Origin: Neorhizobium galegae
GTDB taxonomy: Bacteria; Pseudomonadota; Alphaproteobacteria; Rhizobiales; Rhizobiaceae
Length of the DNA: 64,000 bases
Direction: 5' to 3'
NCBI RefSeq assembly: GCF_017877135.1
Contig: NZ_JAGIPH010000007.1
Coordinates: forward strand, 62,001 to 126,000
This document shows positions 34,753-43,947 of the stretch, one piece after another (positions within the stretch are counted from its first letter, which is position 1; each line of letters begins with the position of its first letter). The position numbers were made by a program, and so were the translations under genes. The notes below the pieces were generated by a model that was given only the letters and a program-made list of their open reading frames with translations, made no database searches and was not told where the DNA came from.

Positions 34753-36672
34753 TTGAAGCCACTCGACGTGATCACGATCGGACGCTCGTCCGTTGACCTC
34801 TATGGCGCCCAGGTGGGTGGCCGGCTGGAGGACATGAGCTCCTTCAACAAATATATCGGCGGCTCGCCGACCAACATTGCCGCAGGCGCTGCCCGCCTCG
34901 GCCTCAAAAGCGCGGTCATCACGCGTGTCGGCGACGAGCATATGGGCCGCTTCATCCGCGAACAGCTGGTGCGCGAAGGTGTTGACGTGCGCGGTGTGGT
35001 GACCGACCCGGAGCGGCTGACCGCGCTGGTTCTGCTCGGCATCCGTGACGAAAACCAGTTCCCGCTGATCTTCTACCGCGAAAACTGCGCCGACATGGCG
35101 CTGTGCGAAGACGATATCGATCCGGATTTCATCGCCGAATCCCGCTGCGTCACCGTGACGGGCACGCACCTCTCGCATACGCGAACGGAAGCGGCGGTGA
35201 TGAAGGCGCTGAAGCTTGCGCGTGAAAACGGTGCGAAAACCGCGCTCGACATCGATTATCGCCCGAACCTGTGGGGCGTGGCCGGTCATGGCGATGGCGA
35301 AAGCCGCTTTGTGGAATCGGCCAAGGTCACCGCCAAGCTGCAGAGCACGCTGCACCTGTTCGACCTGATTGTCGGCACCGAAGAAGAATTCCATATCGCC
35401 GGTGGCTCGACCGATACGCTGGAGGCGCTGCGGGCCGTGCGCAAGGTGTCCAAGGCGGCACTCGTCTGCAAGCGCGGACCGATGGGAGCGGCAGTCTTCG
35501 AAGGCGAGGTTCCCGACAGTCTCGACAAGGGCCAGACCGGCCCCGGTTTCCCGATCGAAGTTTTTAACGTGCTGGGCGCGGGCGATGGCTTCATGGCTGG
35601 CCTGCTGAAAGGCTGGCTGACGGGTGAGGATTGGCCGACGGCGCTGAAATATGCCAATGCCTGCGGCGCCTTCGCCGTGTCGCGCCATGGCTGCACGCCC
35701 GCCTATCCTAGCTGGGAAGAGCTGCAGTATTTCTTCAAGACCGGCATCAAGAACAAGGCGCTGCGCAAGGATGCAGCACTCGAGCAGGTTCACTGGTCCA
35801 CCAACCGCAAGGGCGACTGGTCGACCATGCGCGTCTTCGCCTTCGATCACCGTATTCAACTGGAAGCCATGGCCGAAGAAGCCGGCGTTCCGACGGATCG
35901 AATCGGCGCCTTCAAGAAGCTCTGCCTCCAGGCTGCGACGACGGTCGCGGGCGGGCAGGGCGGTTATGGCATTCTCTGCGATAGCCGCCTGGGCAGGGAA
36001 GCACTCTATGCCGCGGCTGGAACGGGATTGTGGATCGGCCGCCCCGCCGAATGGCCGGGTTCTCGGCCGCTGACGCTGGAGCCGGAGCTGGGGCTTGATT
36101 GCGGCGGGCTTGGCGAATGGGCCGCCGAACATGTGGTGAAGGTCCTCTGCTTCTATCATCCCGACGACACGACCGAGATGAAGGAACGCCAGGAAGAAAC
36201 CGTGAAGCGCCTTTTTGAAGCGGCGCGGCGTAACCGTCTGGAATTCCTGCTGGAAGTGATTCCGTCAAAGGTCGGTTCTGTCGATGACGAGACAACGGCA
36301 AAGATCATCGACCGCTTCTACGAAATCGGCGTCTATCCCGACTGGTGGAAGCTGGAGCCGATGAAGTCTCAAACCGCCTGGGCCAACGCCTGTGCTGCGG
36401 TCGAACGTCACGATGCCTATACACGCGGTATCGTGGTATTGGGTCTGGATGCACCGCAAGCAGAGCTTGAGGAAAGCTTTGCGCTGGCCGCGGGCTTCGA
36501 TCTGGTCAAGGGCTTTGCCGTGGGCCGCACGATCTTCGGCGATGCCGCCCGCAAGTGGCTCGCGGGTCAGATCACCGATGAGGCCGCCGTGGAGGATATG
36601 GTGGCGAGATACAAGAGCCTGTGCGCAATCTGGGATGGAGCGCGCGCCAAGGCCAAGGGAGGAAAGGCATGA
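34753..36672 (+). CDS. iolC: bifunctional 5-dehydro-2-deoxygluconokinase / DUF2090-domain protein
   Basis: The 639-residue protein joins an N-terminal PfkB kinase (about 1-330, with GGSPTNIAAGAARLG and the ATP/anion-hole motif GAGDGFMAGLLKG) that phosphorylates 2-deoxy-5-keto-gluconate, to a C-terminal aldolase-like DUF2090 domain (about 345-639, FAFDHRIQLE, CFYHPDD, KLEPM). The fusion is the usual form in rhizobia. The start is TTG at 34753 with GGGAGG five bases before. Its stop overlaps the iolD ATG (ATGA). The second domain may carry the IolJ aldolase step, which would explain the absence of a separate iolJ in the window; this is inferred. Confidence 0.93.
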   Translation: MKPLDVITIGRSSVDLYGAQVGGRLEDMSSFNKYIGGSPTNIAAGAARLGLKSAVITRVGDEHMGRFIREQLVREGVDVRGVVTDPERLTALVLLGIRDENQFPLIFYRENCADMALCEDDIDPDFIAESRCVTVTGTHLSHTRTEAAVMKALKLARENGAKTALDIDYRPNLWGVAGHGDGESRFVESAKVTAKLQSTLHLFDLIVGTEEEFHIAGGSTDTLEALRAVRKVSKAALVCKRGPMGAAVFEGEVPDSLDKGQTGPGFPIEVFNVLGAGDGFMAGLLKGWLTGEDWPTALKYANACGAFAVSRHGCTPAYPSWEELQYFFKTGIKNKALRKDAALEQVHWSTNRKGDWSTMRVFAFDHRIQLEAMAEEAGVPTDRIGAFKKLCLQAATTVAGGQGGYGILCDSRLGREALYAAAGTGLWIGRPAEWPGSRPLTLEPELGLDCGGLGEWAAEHVVKVLCFYHPDDTTEMKERQEETVKRLFEAARRNRLEFLLEVIPSKVGSVDDETTAKIIDRFYEIGVYPDWWKLEPMKSQTAWANACAAVERHDAYTRGIVVLGLDAPQAELEESFALAAGFDLVKGFAVGRTIFGDAARKWLAGQITDEAAVEDMVARYKSLCAIWDGARAKAKGGKA

Positions 36673-38492
36673 CAACGATCCGTTTGACGGCAGCGCAGGC
36701 TTGCGTGCGCTATCTCGCCAACCAGCTGAACGAAGATGGCGTTCCCTATATCGCGGGTGTCTGGGCCATCTTCGGCCATGGCAATGTTGCCGGTATAGGT
36801 GAAGCGCTCTATGGAATCCGCGAGGAACTGCCGACCTATCGCGGCCAGAACGAGCAGAGCATGGCGCATGCGGCAATCGCCTACGCCAAGCAGCTTGGCC
36901 GTCGCCGCGCCATGGCGGTGACCTCTTCCATTGGTCCCGGTGCGCTGAACATGGTGACGGCTGCGGCATTGGCGCATGTCAACCGCCTGCCGGTATTGTT
37001 CATTCCGGGCGATGTGTTTGCCAATCGCGGCCCCGATCCGGTTCTGCAGCAGATCGAGGATTTCGAGGATGGCACGATTTCCGCCAATGACTGCTTCAAG
37101 CCGGTCAGCCGCTATTTTGATCGTATCGAACGTCCCGAACAGCTTCTGACGGCGCTGCCGCGTGCGTTTCGCACCCTGACGGACCCGGCCGATTGCGGCC
37201 CGGTGACGCTCGCCTTCTGCCAGGATGTGCAGGCCGAGGCCTATGATTATCCCGAAAGCTTCTTTGCGAAGAAGACCTGGCGCTTCCGTCGTCCCGAACC
37301 GGATGTCGTGGAACTGGAAGCGGCGATTGCCGCAATCAAGGCCGCGAAGAACCCGGTGATTGTCGCCGGCGGCGGCGTGCATTTTTCGGGTGCGACGGAA
37401 ACGCTGAAGGCTTTTGTCGAAAGGCATCAGATCCCGGTTGTCGAAACGCAGGCCGGCAAGTCGGCGCTCGCCTGGGATCATGACCTGAACTTCGGACCTG
37501 TCGGCGTCACGGGCTGCGAAAGCGCCAATGTGGTTTCCGAACAGGCCGGTCTGGTGATCGGCGTCGGCACCCGCTTCCAGGATTTCACCACCGGTTCCTG
37601 GGCTTTGTTCAAGAACCCGAACCGCAAAATTCTCGCCCTCAACGTGCAGGCCTATGACAGCGCGAAGCATGATGCGATCCCGCTGGTTGCGGATGCGAAG
37701 GTCGGGTTGGAGAAGATTTCGGCAGCTCTTGGCGATCATCGCTTTGCGGCACCGGATGCGAGCCTGAAAGCCAGCTGGTTCGAGAAGGCCGATGCGGTCA
37801 CCGCCGCGCCGAAGGAGGCCAACACGCTGCCGACCGACATGCAGGTGATCGGCGCCGTACAGCGCGCCTCGCGCGACAACACGGTGGTCATGTGCGCGGC
37901 AGGCACCATGCCGGGAGAACTTCACCAGTTGTGGAAGGCCAAACTGCCGCTTTCCTATCACATGGAATACGGCTTCTCCTGCATGGGCTACGAGATTGCC
38001 GGCGGCCTTGGCATCAAGATGGCCGAACCCGAGCGCGACGTGATCGTCATGGTGGGCGATGGCTCCTACATGATGATGAATTCCGAACTGGCCACTGCCG
38101 TTGCCATGGGCGTGAAGATCACGGTCGTCATCACCGATAACCGGGGCTATGGCTGCATCAACCGGCTGCAGATGGGCACCGGCGGCGCGGAGTTCAACAA
38201 CCTCTACGCCCACACCAATCAGGCAAACCCGATTGCCATCGATTTCGCCGCCCATGCAGCGGCGATGGGCGCGCAGTCGTCGAAAGTCGCGTCCATCGCC
38301 GAGCTGGAAACGGCCCTCGATGCCGCCCGCGCCGCGACCGTTCCGACCGTCATCGTCATCGATACGGACCCCTATCCGACACCGGATGCCGGTGGCCATT
38401 GGTGGGATGTGGCCGTGCCGGAAGTCTCGGCCCGCAAGCAAGTCAACACGGCGCGCGCCGCCTATGAAGCTGCCCTGAAGGAAAGACAGTAA
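36669..38492 (+). CDS. iolD: 3D-(3,5/4)-trihydroxycyclohexane-1,2-dione hydrolase
   Basis: The 607-residue thiamine-diphosphate enzyme opens the inositol ring intermediate to 5-deoxy-glucuronate. The three acetohydroxyacid-synthase-like domains are present: the N-terminal domain with the catalytic-type glutamate in [17 protein letters not shown], the central Rossmann-like part, and the C-terminal ThDP motif [16 protein letters not shown] ending in DNRGYG. ATG 36669 overlaps the iolC stop. IolE begins one base after its stop, so translation is coupled throughout. Confidence 0.95.
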   Translation: MTTIRLTAAQACVRYLANQLNEDGVPYIAGVWAIFGHGNVAGIGEALYGIREELPTYRGQNEQSMAHAAIAYAKQLGRRRAMAVTSSIGPGALNMVTAAALAHVNRLPVLFIPGDVFANRGPDPVLQQIEDFEDGTISANDCFKPVSRYFDRIERPEQLLTALPRAFRTLTDPADCGPVTLAFCQDVQAEAYDYPESFFAKKTWRFRRPEPDVVELEAAIAAIKAAKNPVIVAGGGVHFSGATETLKAFVERHQIPVVETQAGKSALAWDHDLNFGPVGVTGCESANVVSEQAGLVIGVGTRFQDFTTGSWALFKNPNRKILALNVQAYDSAKHDAIPLVADAKVGLEKISAALGDHRFAAPDASLKASWFEKADAVTAAPKEANTLPTDMQVIGAVQRASRDNTVVMCAAGTMPGELHQLWKAKLPLSYHMEYGFSCMGYEIAGGLGIKMAEPERDVIVMVGDGSYMMMNSELATAVAMGVKITVVITDNRGYGCINRLQMGTGGAEFNNLYAHTNQANPIAIDFAAHAAAMGAQSSKVASIAELETALDAARAATVPTVIVIDTDPYPTPDAGGHWWDVAVPEVSARKQVNTARAAYEAALKERQ

Positions 38493-38493
38493 C

Positions 38494-39393
38494 ATGATCC
38501 TCTTCGGTACCAACCCGATTGCATGGTCCAATGACGACGACCGCTCGCTTGGCGCGCATATCAGCCTCGAACAGTGCCTGGATGAAACCGCAAAGATCGG
38601 CTTCGACGGCATCGAGAAGGGCCACAAGCTGCCGACCGATCCGGCGGGGCTGAAATCCGTGCTGGAGCCGCGCGGCCTCAAATTCGTCTCCGGCTGGCAC
38701 TCGCTGAACCTCTTGACCAACAGCATCGAAGAGGAAAAGGTCGCCATGCAGCCCTTCCTCGACGTGCTGAAGGGCATGGGCTGCAAGGTCATCATCGTCT
38801 GCGAAACCTCCAATGCCATCCACGGCGCCGACGATACGGCTCTTGCCGACCGGCCAAAACTTGCCGAAGCCGATTGGGAAAAGTTTGGCGCAGGTGTTGA
38901 GGCGCTGGCCGAGTTCTCCGCCTCCCAGGGCATCTCGCTGGTCTACCATCACCACATGGGCACGGTGGTCGAGAGCGAAGCGGAAATCGATCTGCTGATG
39001 CAGCATACCGGCCCGCATGCCAAGCTGCTGCTCGACACCGGCCATTGCTATTTCGGTGGCGGAAACCCGGAAGCTGTTGCGAAAAAATACATGCATCGCG
39101 TCGGCCATATCCACGCCAAGAACGTGCGCCCGGTGATTGCCGAGCAGGTTCGCAATGAAAAGCTCTCCTTCCTTGAAGGCGTGCGTCGCGGCGTGTTTAC
39201 CGTTCCGGGCGATACCGAAGGCGGCGTCGACTTCCCGCCCGTTCTCAAGATTGCCGCAGAACACGGTTATCAGGGCTGGATCGTCATCGAGGCGGAACAG
39301 GACCCGGATGTGCGCAATCCCTTTGAATATCAGAGCCTCGGCTTGAAATCGCTGAAGGGCTTCGCCAAGGATGCGGGCCTGATCCCGGCCTGA
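38494..39393 (+). CDS. iolE: myo-inosose-2 dehydratase
   Basis: The 299-residue TIM-barrel enzyme (xylose-isomerase-like superfamily) dehydrates scyllo-inosose to the dione used by IolD. Landmarks are [12 protein letters not shown] at the N-terminus, [22 protein letters not shown] and the metal-site [26 protein letters not shown]. It is encoded directly after iolD and before a small membrane protein and iolB. Confidence 0.95.
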   Translation: MILFGTNPIAWSNDDDRSLGAHISLEQCLDETAKIGFDGIEKGHKLPTDPAGLKSVLEPRGLKFVSGWHSLNLLTNSIEEEKVAMQPFLDVLKGMGCKVIIVCETSNAIHGADDTALADRPKLAEADWEKFGAGVEALAEFSASQGISLVYHHHMGTVVESEAEIDLLMQHTGPHAKLLLDTGHCYFGGGNPEAVAKKYMHRVGHIHAKNVRPVIAEQVRNEKLSFLEGVRRGVFTVPGDTEGGVDFPPVLKIAAEHGYQGWIVIEAEQDPDVRNPFEYQSLGLKSLKGFAKDAGLIPA

Positions 39394-39422
39394 GCCTGCC
39401 TCTTTACCGAAGGAACGACCTT

Positions 39423-39665
39423 TTGAAATTTCTCGATCCCCACCATCCGTTCTTCAAGCCTTTGTGGCGGCGCATCCTGACCGCCCTCTTGCCGTTAGCA
39501 TGGGGTGCGGTGGAACTGTACAACGGCTCCACTGGCTGGGGATTGATGTTTCTCGTGGCCGGCGCCTATGCCGCCTACGAACTGCTGATCATCTATGATC
39601 GCACCATGGCACAAGCGGCCGCCGAGGAGGCGCGAAAAAATGCCGCAAAGGGAGATGAGGAATGA
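39423..39665 (+). CDS. small two-helix membrane protein within the iol operon
   Basis: The 80-residue protein begins at a TTG with AAGGA upstream and has two hydrophobic segments, about residues 20-34 (ILTALLPLAWGAVEL begins it) and 38-55 (WGLMFLVAGAYAAYELLI). A charged cytoplasmic-looking tail rich in Ala, Glu and Lys follows. I do not recognise a family. It sits 29 bases after iolE and its stop overlaps the iolB start, so it is translated as part of iolCDE-x-B. Its placement suggests a role connected with inositol use, but no function can be assigned. Confidence 0.7.
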   Translation: MKFLDPHHPFFKPLWRRILTALLPLAWGAVELYNGSTGWGLMFLVAGAYAAYELLIIYDRTMAQAAAEEARKNAAKGDEE

Positions 39666-40471
39666 GCGATCTGCTGCGCAAGCCGACGGCCAAGACCGGC
39701 AAGGTCCATGACATTACGCCAGAAAGCGCCAACTGGGGTTATGTCGGCTTTGGTCTTTATCACCTGAAGCCCGGCGAAAGCGCTGCCGAGCAGACCGGCG
39801 AAACGGAAGTCATTCTCGTGCTCGTCGAAGGCAAGGCAGAGATTTCCGGTGGCGGCAAGGTCTTTGGCGAACTCGGCGACCGCATGAACGTCTTCGAGAA
39901 GAAGCCGCCGCACTGCGTCTACATCCCGGCCGGCGCCGATTGGTCTGCGACCGCCACGACCGACTGCACGCTGGCCATCTGCACCGCGCCGGCCAAACCG
40001 GGGCGCGAGGCTGAGGTTATCGGGCCTGCCGGCATTGCGCTCACCGAACGCGGCAAGGGCGCCAATACCCGCCACATCTTTCCGATCGCCATGGAAGAGC
40101 GCGACGTGGCCGACAGTCTTCTGGTGACGGAAGTCTTCACGCCGTCCGGCAACTGGTCCTCCTATCCGCCGCACCGCCATGACGAGGACAATTTCCCCGC
40201 CATGACATATCTGGAAGAGACCTATTACCATCGCCTCAACCCCGACCAGGGGTTTGGTTTCCAGCGCGTCTTCACCGAGGACGGCTCGCTCGACGAGACC
40301 ATGGCCGTCTCTTCCGGCGATGTGGTTCTGGTGCCGAAGGGGCATCACCCCTGCGGCGCCCCCTACGGCTACGAGATGTATTACCTCAACGTCATGGCGG
40401 GGCCGTTGCGCAAGTGGCGCTTTGCCAACCATCCGGATCATGACTGGATTTTCAAGCGCGACAATCCGTGA
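39662..40471 (+). CDS. iolB: 5-deoxy-glucuronate isomerase
   Basis: The 269-residue double-cupin enzyme converts 5-deoxy-D-glucuronate to 2-deoxy-5-keto-gluconate. It shows SANWGYVGFGLYHLKPGESA at the N-terminus, the metal-binding cupin stretch PPHRHDEDNFP near residues 170-180, LEETYYHRLNPDQGFGFQRV and VPKGHHPCGAPYGYEMYYLNV. It is the last iol gene here, overlapping the small membrane-protein gene by four bases. Confidence 0.95.
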   Translation: MSDLLRKPTAKTGKVHDITPESANWGYVGFGLYHLKPGESAAEQTGETEVILVLVEGKAEISGGGKVFGELGDRMNVFEKKPPHCVYIPAGADWSATATTDCTLAICTAPAKPGREAEVIGPAGIALTERGKGANTRHIFPIAMEERDVADSLLVTEVFTPSGNWSSYPPHRHDEDNFPAMTYLEETYYHRLNPDQGFGFQRVFTEDGSLDETMAVSSGDVVLVPKGHHPCGAPYGYEMYYLNVMAGPLRKWRFANHPDHDWIFKRDNP

Positions 40472-40503
40472 GCTTGGCCTGTCTTGCAGATGCATGGGCT
40501 TGA

Positions 40504-40525
40504 ATGTCTCTCAATTGAGAGACAT
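40504..40525. promoter_or_regulatory. 22-base perfect palindrome before the toxin-antitoxin genes
   Basis: The half-site ATGTCTCTCAA is followed by its exact reverse complement TTGAGAGACAT. It lies 28 bases before the antitoxin start, the usual place for the operator at which a ribbon-helix-helix antitoxin or its complex with toxin represses the pair. Confidence 0.75.
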
Positions 40526-40552
40526 AATATCCATCGTCACATGGAGAGCCCG

Positions 40553-40849
40553 ATGAGCAAGACGGCAATGCTGCATATCCGCGTCGATGAAACGCTGAAG
40601 GCCGAGGCCTCCGAAAAGCTCGCAAGCGTCGGCCTTACCGTGTCCGATGCCGTGCGGATCCTTCTGACACGGGTTGCCCGCGAAGGCGGCCTTCCGGCCG
40701 GGCTCACCAGCGATCCGGACGCCTATGACCGCTGGTTCCGCGCCAAGGTGCAGGAGGCGCTGGACGACAGCCGTCCGCCGCTTGCCCATCAGGATGTGAT
40801 GGACGACATGCAGGCCCTTATCGACAGGAAGCGCCGTGCCCGTTCTTGA
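40553..40849 (+). CDS. RelB/DinJ-family antitoxin
   Basis: The 98-residue protein has a ribbon-helix-helix N-terminus (KTAMLHIRVDETLKAEASEKL, in parts) followed by VGLTVSDAVRILLTRVARE, the standard RelB/DinJ pattern, and a basic, flexible C-terminal part that would wrap the toxin. It is expected to neutralise the downstream toxin and repress the operon through the upstream palindrome. ATG 40553 follows GGAGA; an upstream ATG at 40484 lies before the palindrome and is rejected. Confidence 0.9.
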   Translation: MSKTAMLHIRVDETLKAEASEKLASVGLTVSDAVRILLTRVAREGGLPAGLTSDPDAYDRWFRAKVQEALDDSRPPLAHQDVMDDMQALIDRKRRARS

Positions 40850-41168
40850 ATGGCGCCAGACTGCGCGTGCCGATCTCTTTGCCCTCATCGATTACATATC
40901 CGATCACAATCCCGATGCGGCGCAATCGCTGAAAAACGAGATCGAAACGAAAGCGCTTCACCTGCTGGCCTATCCAAAATCCTGCCGCATGGGCCGGGTG
41001 ACGGGCACACGCGAACTGGTGGTGCGTGGCAATTATATCCTGATCTACATCGAGGACACACGCGCCGTCACCATCCTGCGCGTGCTGCATGCCGCCCAGC
41101 AATGGCCGCCGGCCGTGGGGGAAGTGGATGAGGCAGCCATCGGCGACGAGGGAGACGGCGAGGACTGA
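40836..41168 (+). CDS. RelE/ParE-superfamily toxin
   Basis: The 110-residue protein has the RelE/ParE fold pattern: EWRQTARADLFALIDYISDHNP, then AYPKSCRMGRVTGTRELVVRGNYILIYI and ILRVLHAAQQWP at the C-terminal strand. The toxins either cleave mRNA at the ribosome or inhibit gyrase; which applies cannot be decided by eye, but the GTRELVV and RVLHA motifs are common in ParE/RelE of rhizobia. A GTG start lies 14 bases inside the antitoxin gene with AGGAAG upstream. An acidic tail of about 18 residues after QQWP is longer than usual. Confidence 0.88.
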   Translation: MPVLEWRQTARADLFALIDYISDHNPDAAQSLKNEIETKALHLLAYPKSCRMGRVTGTRELVVRGNYILIYIEDTRAVTILRVLHAAQQWPPAVGEVDEAAIGDEGDGED

Positions 41169-41215
41169 GCCTGAGATTGCGATAGGCCCGTCTTTTGCCC
41201 GTCAACCGCCGGCCA

Positions 41216-42346
41216 TCAAAGGCCCGATGCGGGGATGAGCTCCTGCAAAGCGGATCGAACCGCCTTTTGGCGCGCAGACGAACCATACTGCGCAAGCACG
41301 AAGCTGCGGCCCTCCTCGACCAACCTCTTTTTCAGCGCCGGATTTTTGAGCACCTGCGCCAGCTGACGGGCAAAGTCGTCAACAGTCTCTGCCGCAAGGT
41401 AATGCTGCCCGGCCTTCAGACCGAGGCCTTCCACGGCCTTTTGCGTGGCGACCACGGGGCAGCCGGTTGCCAGCGCTTCCAGAACCTTCAGGCGTGTGCC
41501 GCTGCCCTGGCGCAAGGGAATGGCCGCCACGGCGGCTGCAGCATAGATCGGGCGCAGATCCGCCGGATCCGCCGTCAACCGCGCGCCGCCCTCTTCCAGC
41601 AGGCGGGCAAGCTTGCCCCCCGGGCTTCGGCCACAGACATGCAAGCGTGCATCGGGCACCAGGCCGACGAGCTTCGGCATGATCCGGGCGGAAAGTTCGC
41701 GCACGGCAAGTTTATTCGGGGCATAGCCCAGATGGCCGACGAAGAGCACTTCATTGCCGGGCGAGAAAGCCGGGGCGGAGGCTGGCGCTTCCAGGCACCA
41801 GGCCGGAATGGGATTGGGCACAAGCGCGAGTTGCCGCTTCTCGCCCATGCCCGCAACGAGATCCAGATCCTGCTGCGAGCATGTCCAGACCGCAGTCGCA
41901 AGCCGCACGGCCTTCCTGTCGGCGGCCTCGGCCTTCCGGAACCGCCTTACTGCGAGAAGCGCGCCGAGAGGGCGCAACCACCGGGGCCAGCGCGACAGGC
42001 GGATATCCCGGTAAAGCCGGCTTTCGACATTGTGGAAATCAACGATGATGGCAAGATCCGCAAAGCGTGCACGCACCCGTTCGATGGCGCTCAGTAAGCC
42101 GACGCCTTCAAAGATGATTGCCTGCGGCCGGTCGCGTTCGATGCGCTCGATCAGGGCGCTGATCTCATCCTCTGCAAGCGGACTGACGGTCGCCGGGAGG
42201 CTTTTGTCGCGTCGCGTTGTCCGCGCAATAAAAATTCGGTTAGCGCTAGCAAACGCAGAGACGTCCCTATAATTAGCATTGTTACGAATTTCTCCTCCGG
42301 ATGTTTTTCGGTCCCCCTCCGATAGCTCTACTTGCAGATATGACAT
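41216..42346 (-). CDS. glycosyltransferase family 4 (group 1)
   Basis: The 376-residue protein is a GT-B glycosyltransferase. It shows SGGEIRN near the N-terminus (acceptor-side loop), DFHNVESRLYRDI, the domain-2 beginning NEVLFVGHLGYAPN near residue 210, and the nucleotide-sugar region IPLRQGSGTRLKVLEALATGCPVVAT. The donor cannot be predicted. The start is uncertain: ATG 42346 is chosen, ATG 42397 is open, and both overlap the 5' end of the divergent glycosyltransferase. It is part of a three-gene polysaccharide group at 41.2-44.8 kb. Confidence 0.85.
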   Translation of the reverse strand: MSYLQVELSEGDRKTSGGEIRNNANYRDVSAFASANRIFIARTTRRDKSLPATVSPLAEDEISALIERIERDRPQAIIFEGVGLLSAIERVRARFADLAIIVDFHNVESRLYRDIRLSRWPRWLRPLGALLAVRRFRKAEAADRKAVRLATAVWTCSQQDLDLVAGMGEKRQLALVPNPIPAWCLEAPASAPAFSPGNEVLFVGHLGYAPNKLAVRELSARIMPKLVGLVPDARLHVCGRSPGGKLARLLEEGGARLTADPADLRPIYAAAAVAAIPLRQGSGTRLKVLEALATGCPVVATQKAVEGLGLKAGQHYLAAETVDDFARQLAQVLKNPALKKRLVEEGRSFVLAQYGSSARQKAVRSALQELIPASGL

Positions 42347-43947
42347 CAATCCCAACCCCTGGCATTCCACGCGTCTTGCATCAGACGTGGCATACATTTC
42401 CCGTTCCTATCGAAACAGGGGATACTGCAAGCTGGCAACGTCTTAATCCCCGCTGGCAATATCAGTTCTGGGACGATACCGCACTGCGCGATTTCATGGC
42501 TGGCCAGTTTCCCCAGCTTCTGCAGGTCTATGATGGCTATACCTATCCCGTGCAGCGGGCTGACCTTGCTCGCTACTGTCTGCTGAAACATTTTGGCGGC
42601 GTGTATGCCGATGTCGATACGCGTTGCCTGCAGTCGCTAGAGCCTCTGGCAGGCGATCCGCGCGTGATCCTGTGCGAAGAGCCGCGCGACAGGCAGCACC
42701 ACGCCCATCGCCGCGGTCTGCCGGCCCTCCTCTTCAACGGAACCATGGCAAGTCCCGCCGGCCATCCGCTCTGGGACGCCGTGATCGACCACTGCCTGCG
42801 CATGTCATCGCGGACAACCGGCAATGTGCTCGAAACGACCGGCCCTCTGATCCTTAGCGCGGCTGTCGCGCAATGGGCGCAGCCGGATGAGATCGCGCTG
42901 CATTCCTCGCATCTCTTTGCAGAAAGCGACAGCGACCGCTGCCCGCCGGCCGAGCGGTTCGGCCCGTTCCGGGATCTGTGTGTGTCGCAGCACTTCTGGC
43001 AAGGGAGCTGGTTCCGCGAGCGCCCGCCGCATGCTCTCAAACGCGCGGTGACCAAGCTGCGCAAGCTCCGTCATCGTCTTCGAGGCAGAAGGCCAGGGCT
43101 TGCGGCCCTCCGCGCCCGTATGGACGAAACCCTGCTGCACCGGGAGATCCCGGCAGACGAGCGATTTCCGAAAGTGACGATCCTGATCCCGGTGCGCAAC
43201 GGCGCCTCCACGCTCGCACGCAATCTCGATGCTATCCTCGGGATCGATTATCCGAAGAACCGCATCCAGATCGTCTATGGCGAAGGCGATAGCAGCGATG
43301 AAACGCCGGAGATTTTGAAGGGCCTGATTGCCCGCCATGCCGCGACATTTGCCGGAATGCGGCGATTGGAAACCCGCCGCAACGCTCCGCATTTTCCCCA
43401 TGCCCGGCGGTGGCGGCCCGCCTTCCAGGCAAAGCGGCGTGCCGGTCTTGCACGGGCACGCAACGAACTGGTGCGACAGGTACTCACTGATGATTCAGAC
43501 TGGATCCTGTGGATGGATGCCGATGTCATCGGCCTGCCGAGCGATCTGCTGACGGCGCTGCTTGCCGTGCGTGAAAAGATCGTGACGCCCGACTGCGTCC
43601 TTGAGTCCGATGGCCCAAGCTACGATCTCAACGCGTTTCTCGACATCGGAGAGCCGGGGGAGGTGGAGTATATGCGCCATGTTCGCGGCGGGATATTCCA
43701 GCCGCCGGTCAACTACTGGGCGCGGCGTCACCTGGACGACTTGCGCTATCTCGATCGCGTGCCGCTGAACGGCGTGGGCGGCACGGTCCTGCTGGTGCGG
43801 GCGGACCTGCACCGGGCGGGGCTGCTCTTTCCGGAAACACCCTATCGCGATCTTCTCGAAACGGAAGGATTGGGTCAGTTGGCGCGGGATCTGGGCATCG
43901 TCCCGGTTGGCCTGCCAAGCGTTCAGGTGCTGCATGATCGACAGTGA
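42340..43947 (+). CDS. GT32 - Anp1/Mnn9-like (GT62) fused glycosyltransferase
   Basis: The 535-residue protein appears to hold two glycosyltransferase domains. The first (about 1-240) has the GT32 pattern of Och1-like enzymes: IPRVLHQTWHT, YPVQRADLARYCLLKHFGGVYADVD with its DxD near 91-93, and NGTMASPAGHPLWD. The second (about 276-535) begins VTILIPVRNG and resembles the fungal Anp1/Mnn9 family: ARARNEL, WILWMDADV (DAD near 393-395), YDLNAF, LNGVGGTVLLVRADLHRAG, LFPE, ETEGLGQLA and VGLPSVQVLHD. The enzyme may build a mannose-containing or related glycan. ATG 42340 begins just before IPRVLHQ; an ATG at 42301 is also open. Ribosome sites are weak for both. The next gene overlaps by 14 bases. 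Confidence 0.8.
   Translation: MTSIPTPGIPRVLHQTWHTFPVPIETGDTASWQRLNPRWQYQFWDDTALRDFMAGQFPQLLQVYDGYTYPVQRADLARYCLLKHFGGVYADVDTRCLQSLEPLAGDPRVILCEEPRDRQHHAHRRGLPALLFNGTMASPAGHPLWDAVIDHCLRMSSRTTGNVLETTGPLILSAAVAQWAQPDEIALHSSHLFAESDSDRCPPAERFGPFRDLCVSQHFWQGSWFRERPPHALKRAVTKLRKLRHRLRGRRPGLAALRARMDETLLHREIPADERFPKVTILIPVRNGASTLARNLDAILGIDYPKNRIQIVYGEGDSSDETPEILKGLIARHAATFAGMRRLETRRNAPHFPHARRWRPAFQAKRRAGLARARNELVRQVLTDDSDWILWMDADVIGLPSDLLTALLAVREKIVTPDCVLESDGPSYDLNAFLDIGEPGEVEYMRHVRGGIFQPPVNYWARRHLDDLRYLDRVPLNGVGGTVLLVRADLHRAGLLFPETPYRDLLETEGLGQLARDLGIVPVGLPSVQVLHDRQ

Noticed and set aside
36567..38933. Open frame of nearly 790 codons on the - strand opposite iolD and iolE
   Set aside because: It lies opposite genes with strong motifs; the translation is compositionally biased and shows no known family.
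41216..42397. Frameshift at the N-terminus of the GT4 gene
   Set aside because: The first 20 residues look atypical, but SGGEIRN is in frame with the rest and no alternative frame restores a better start, so the gene is taken as intact.
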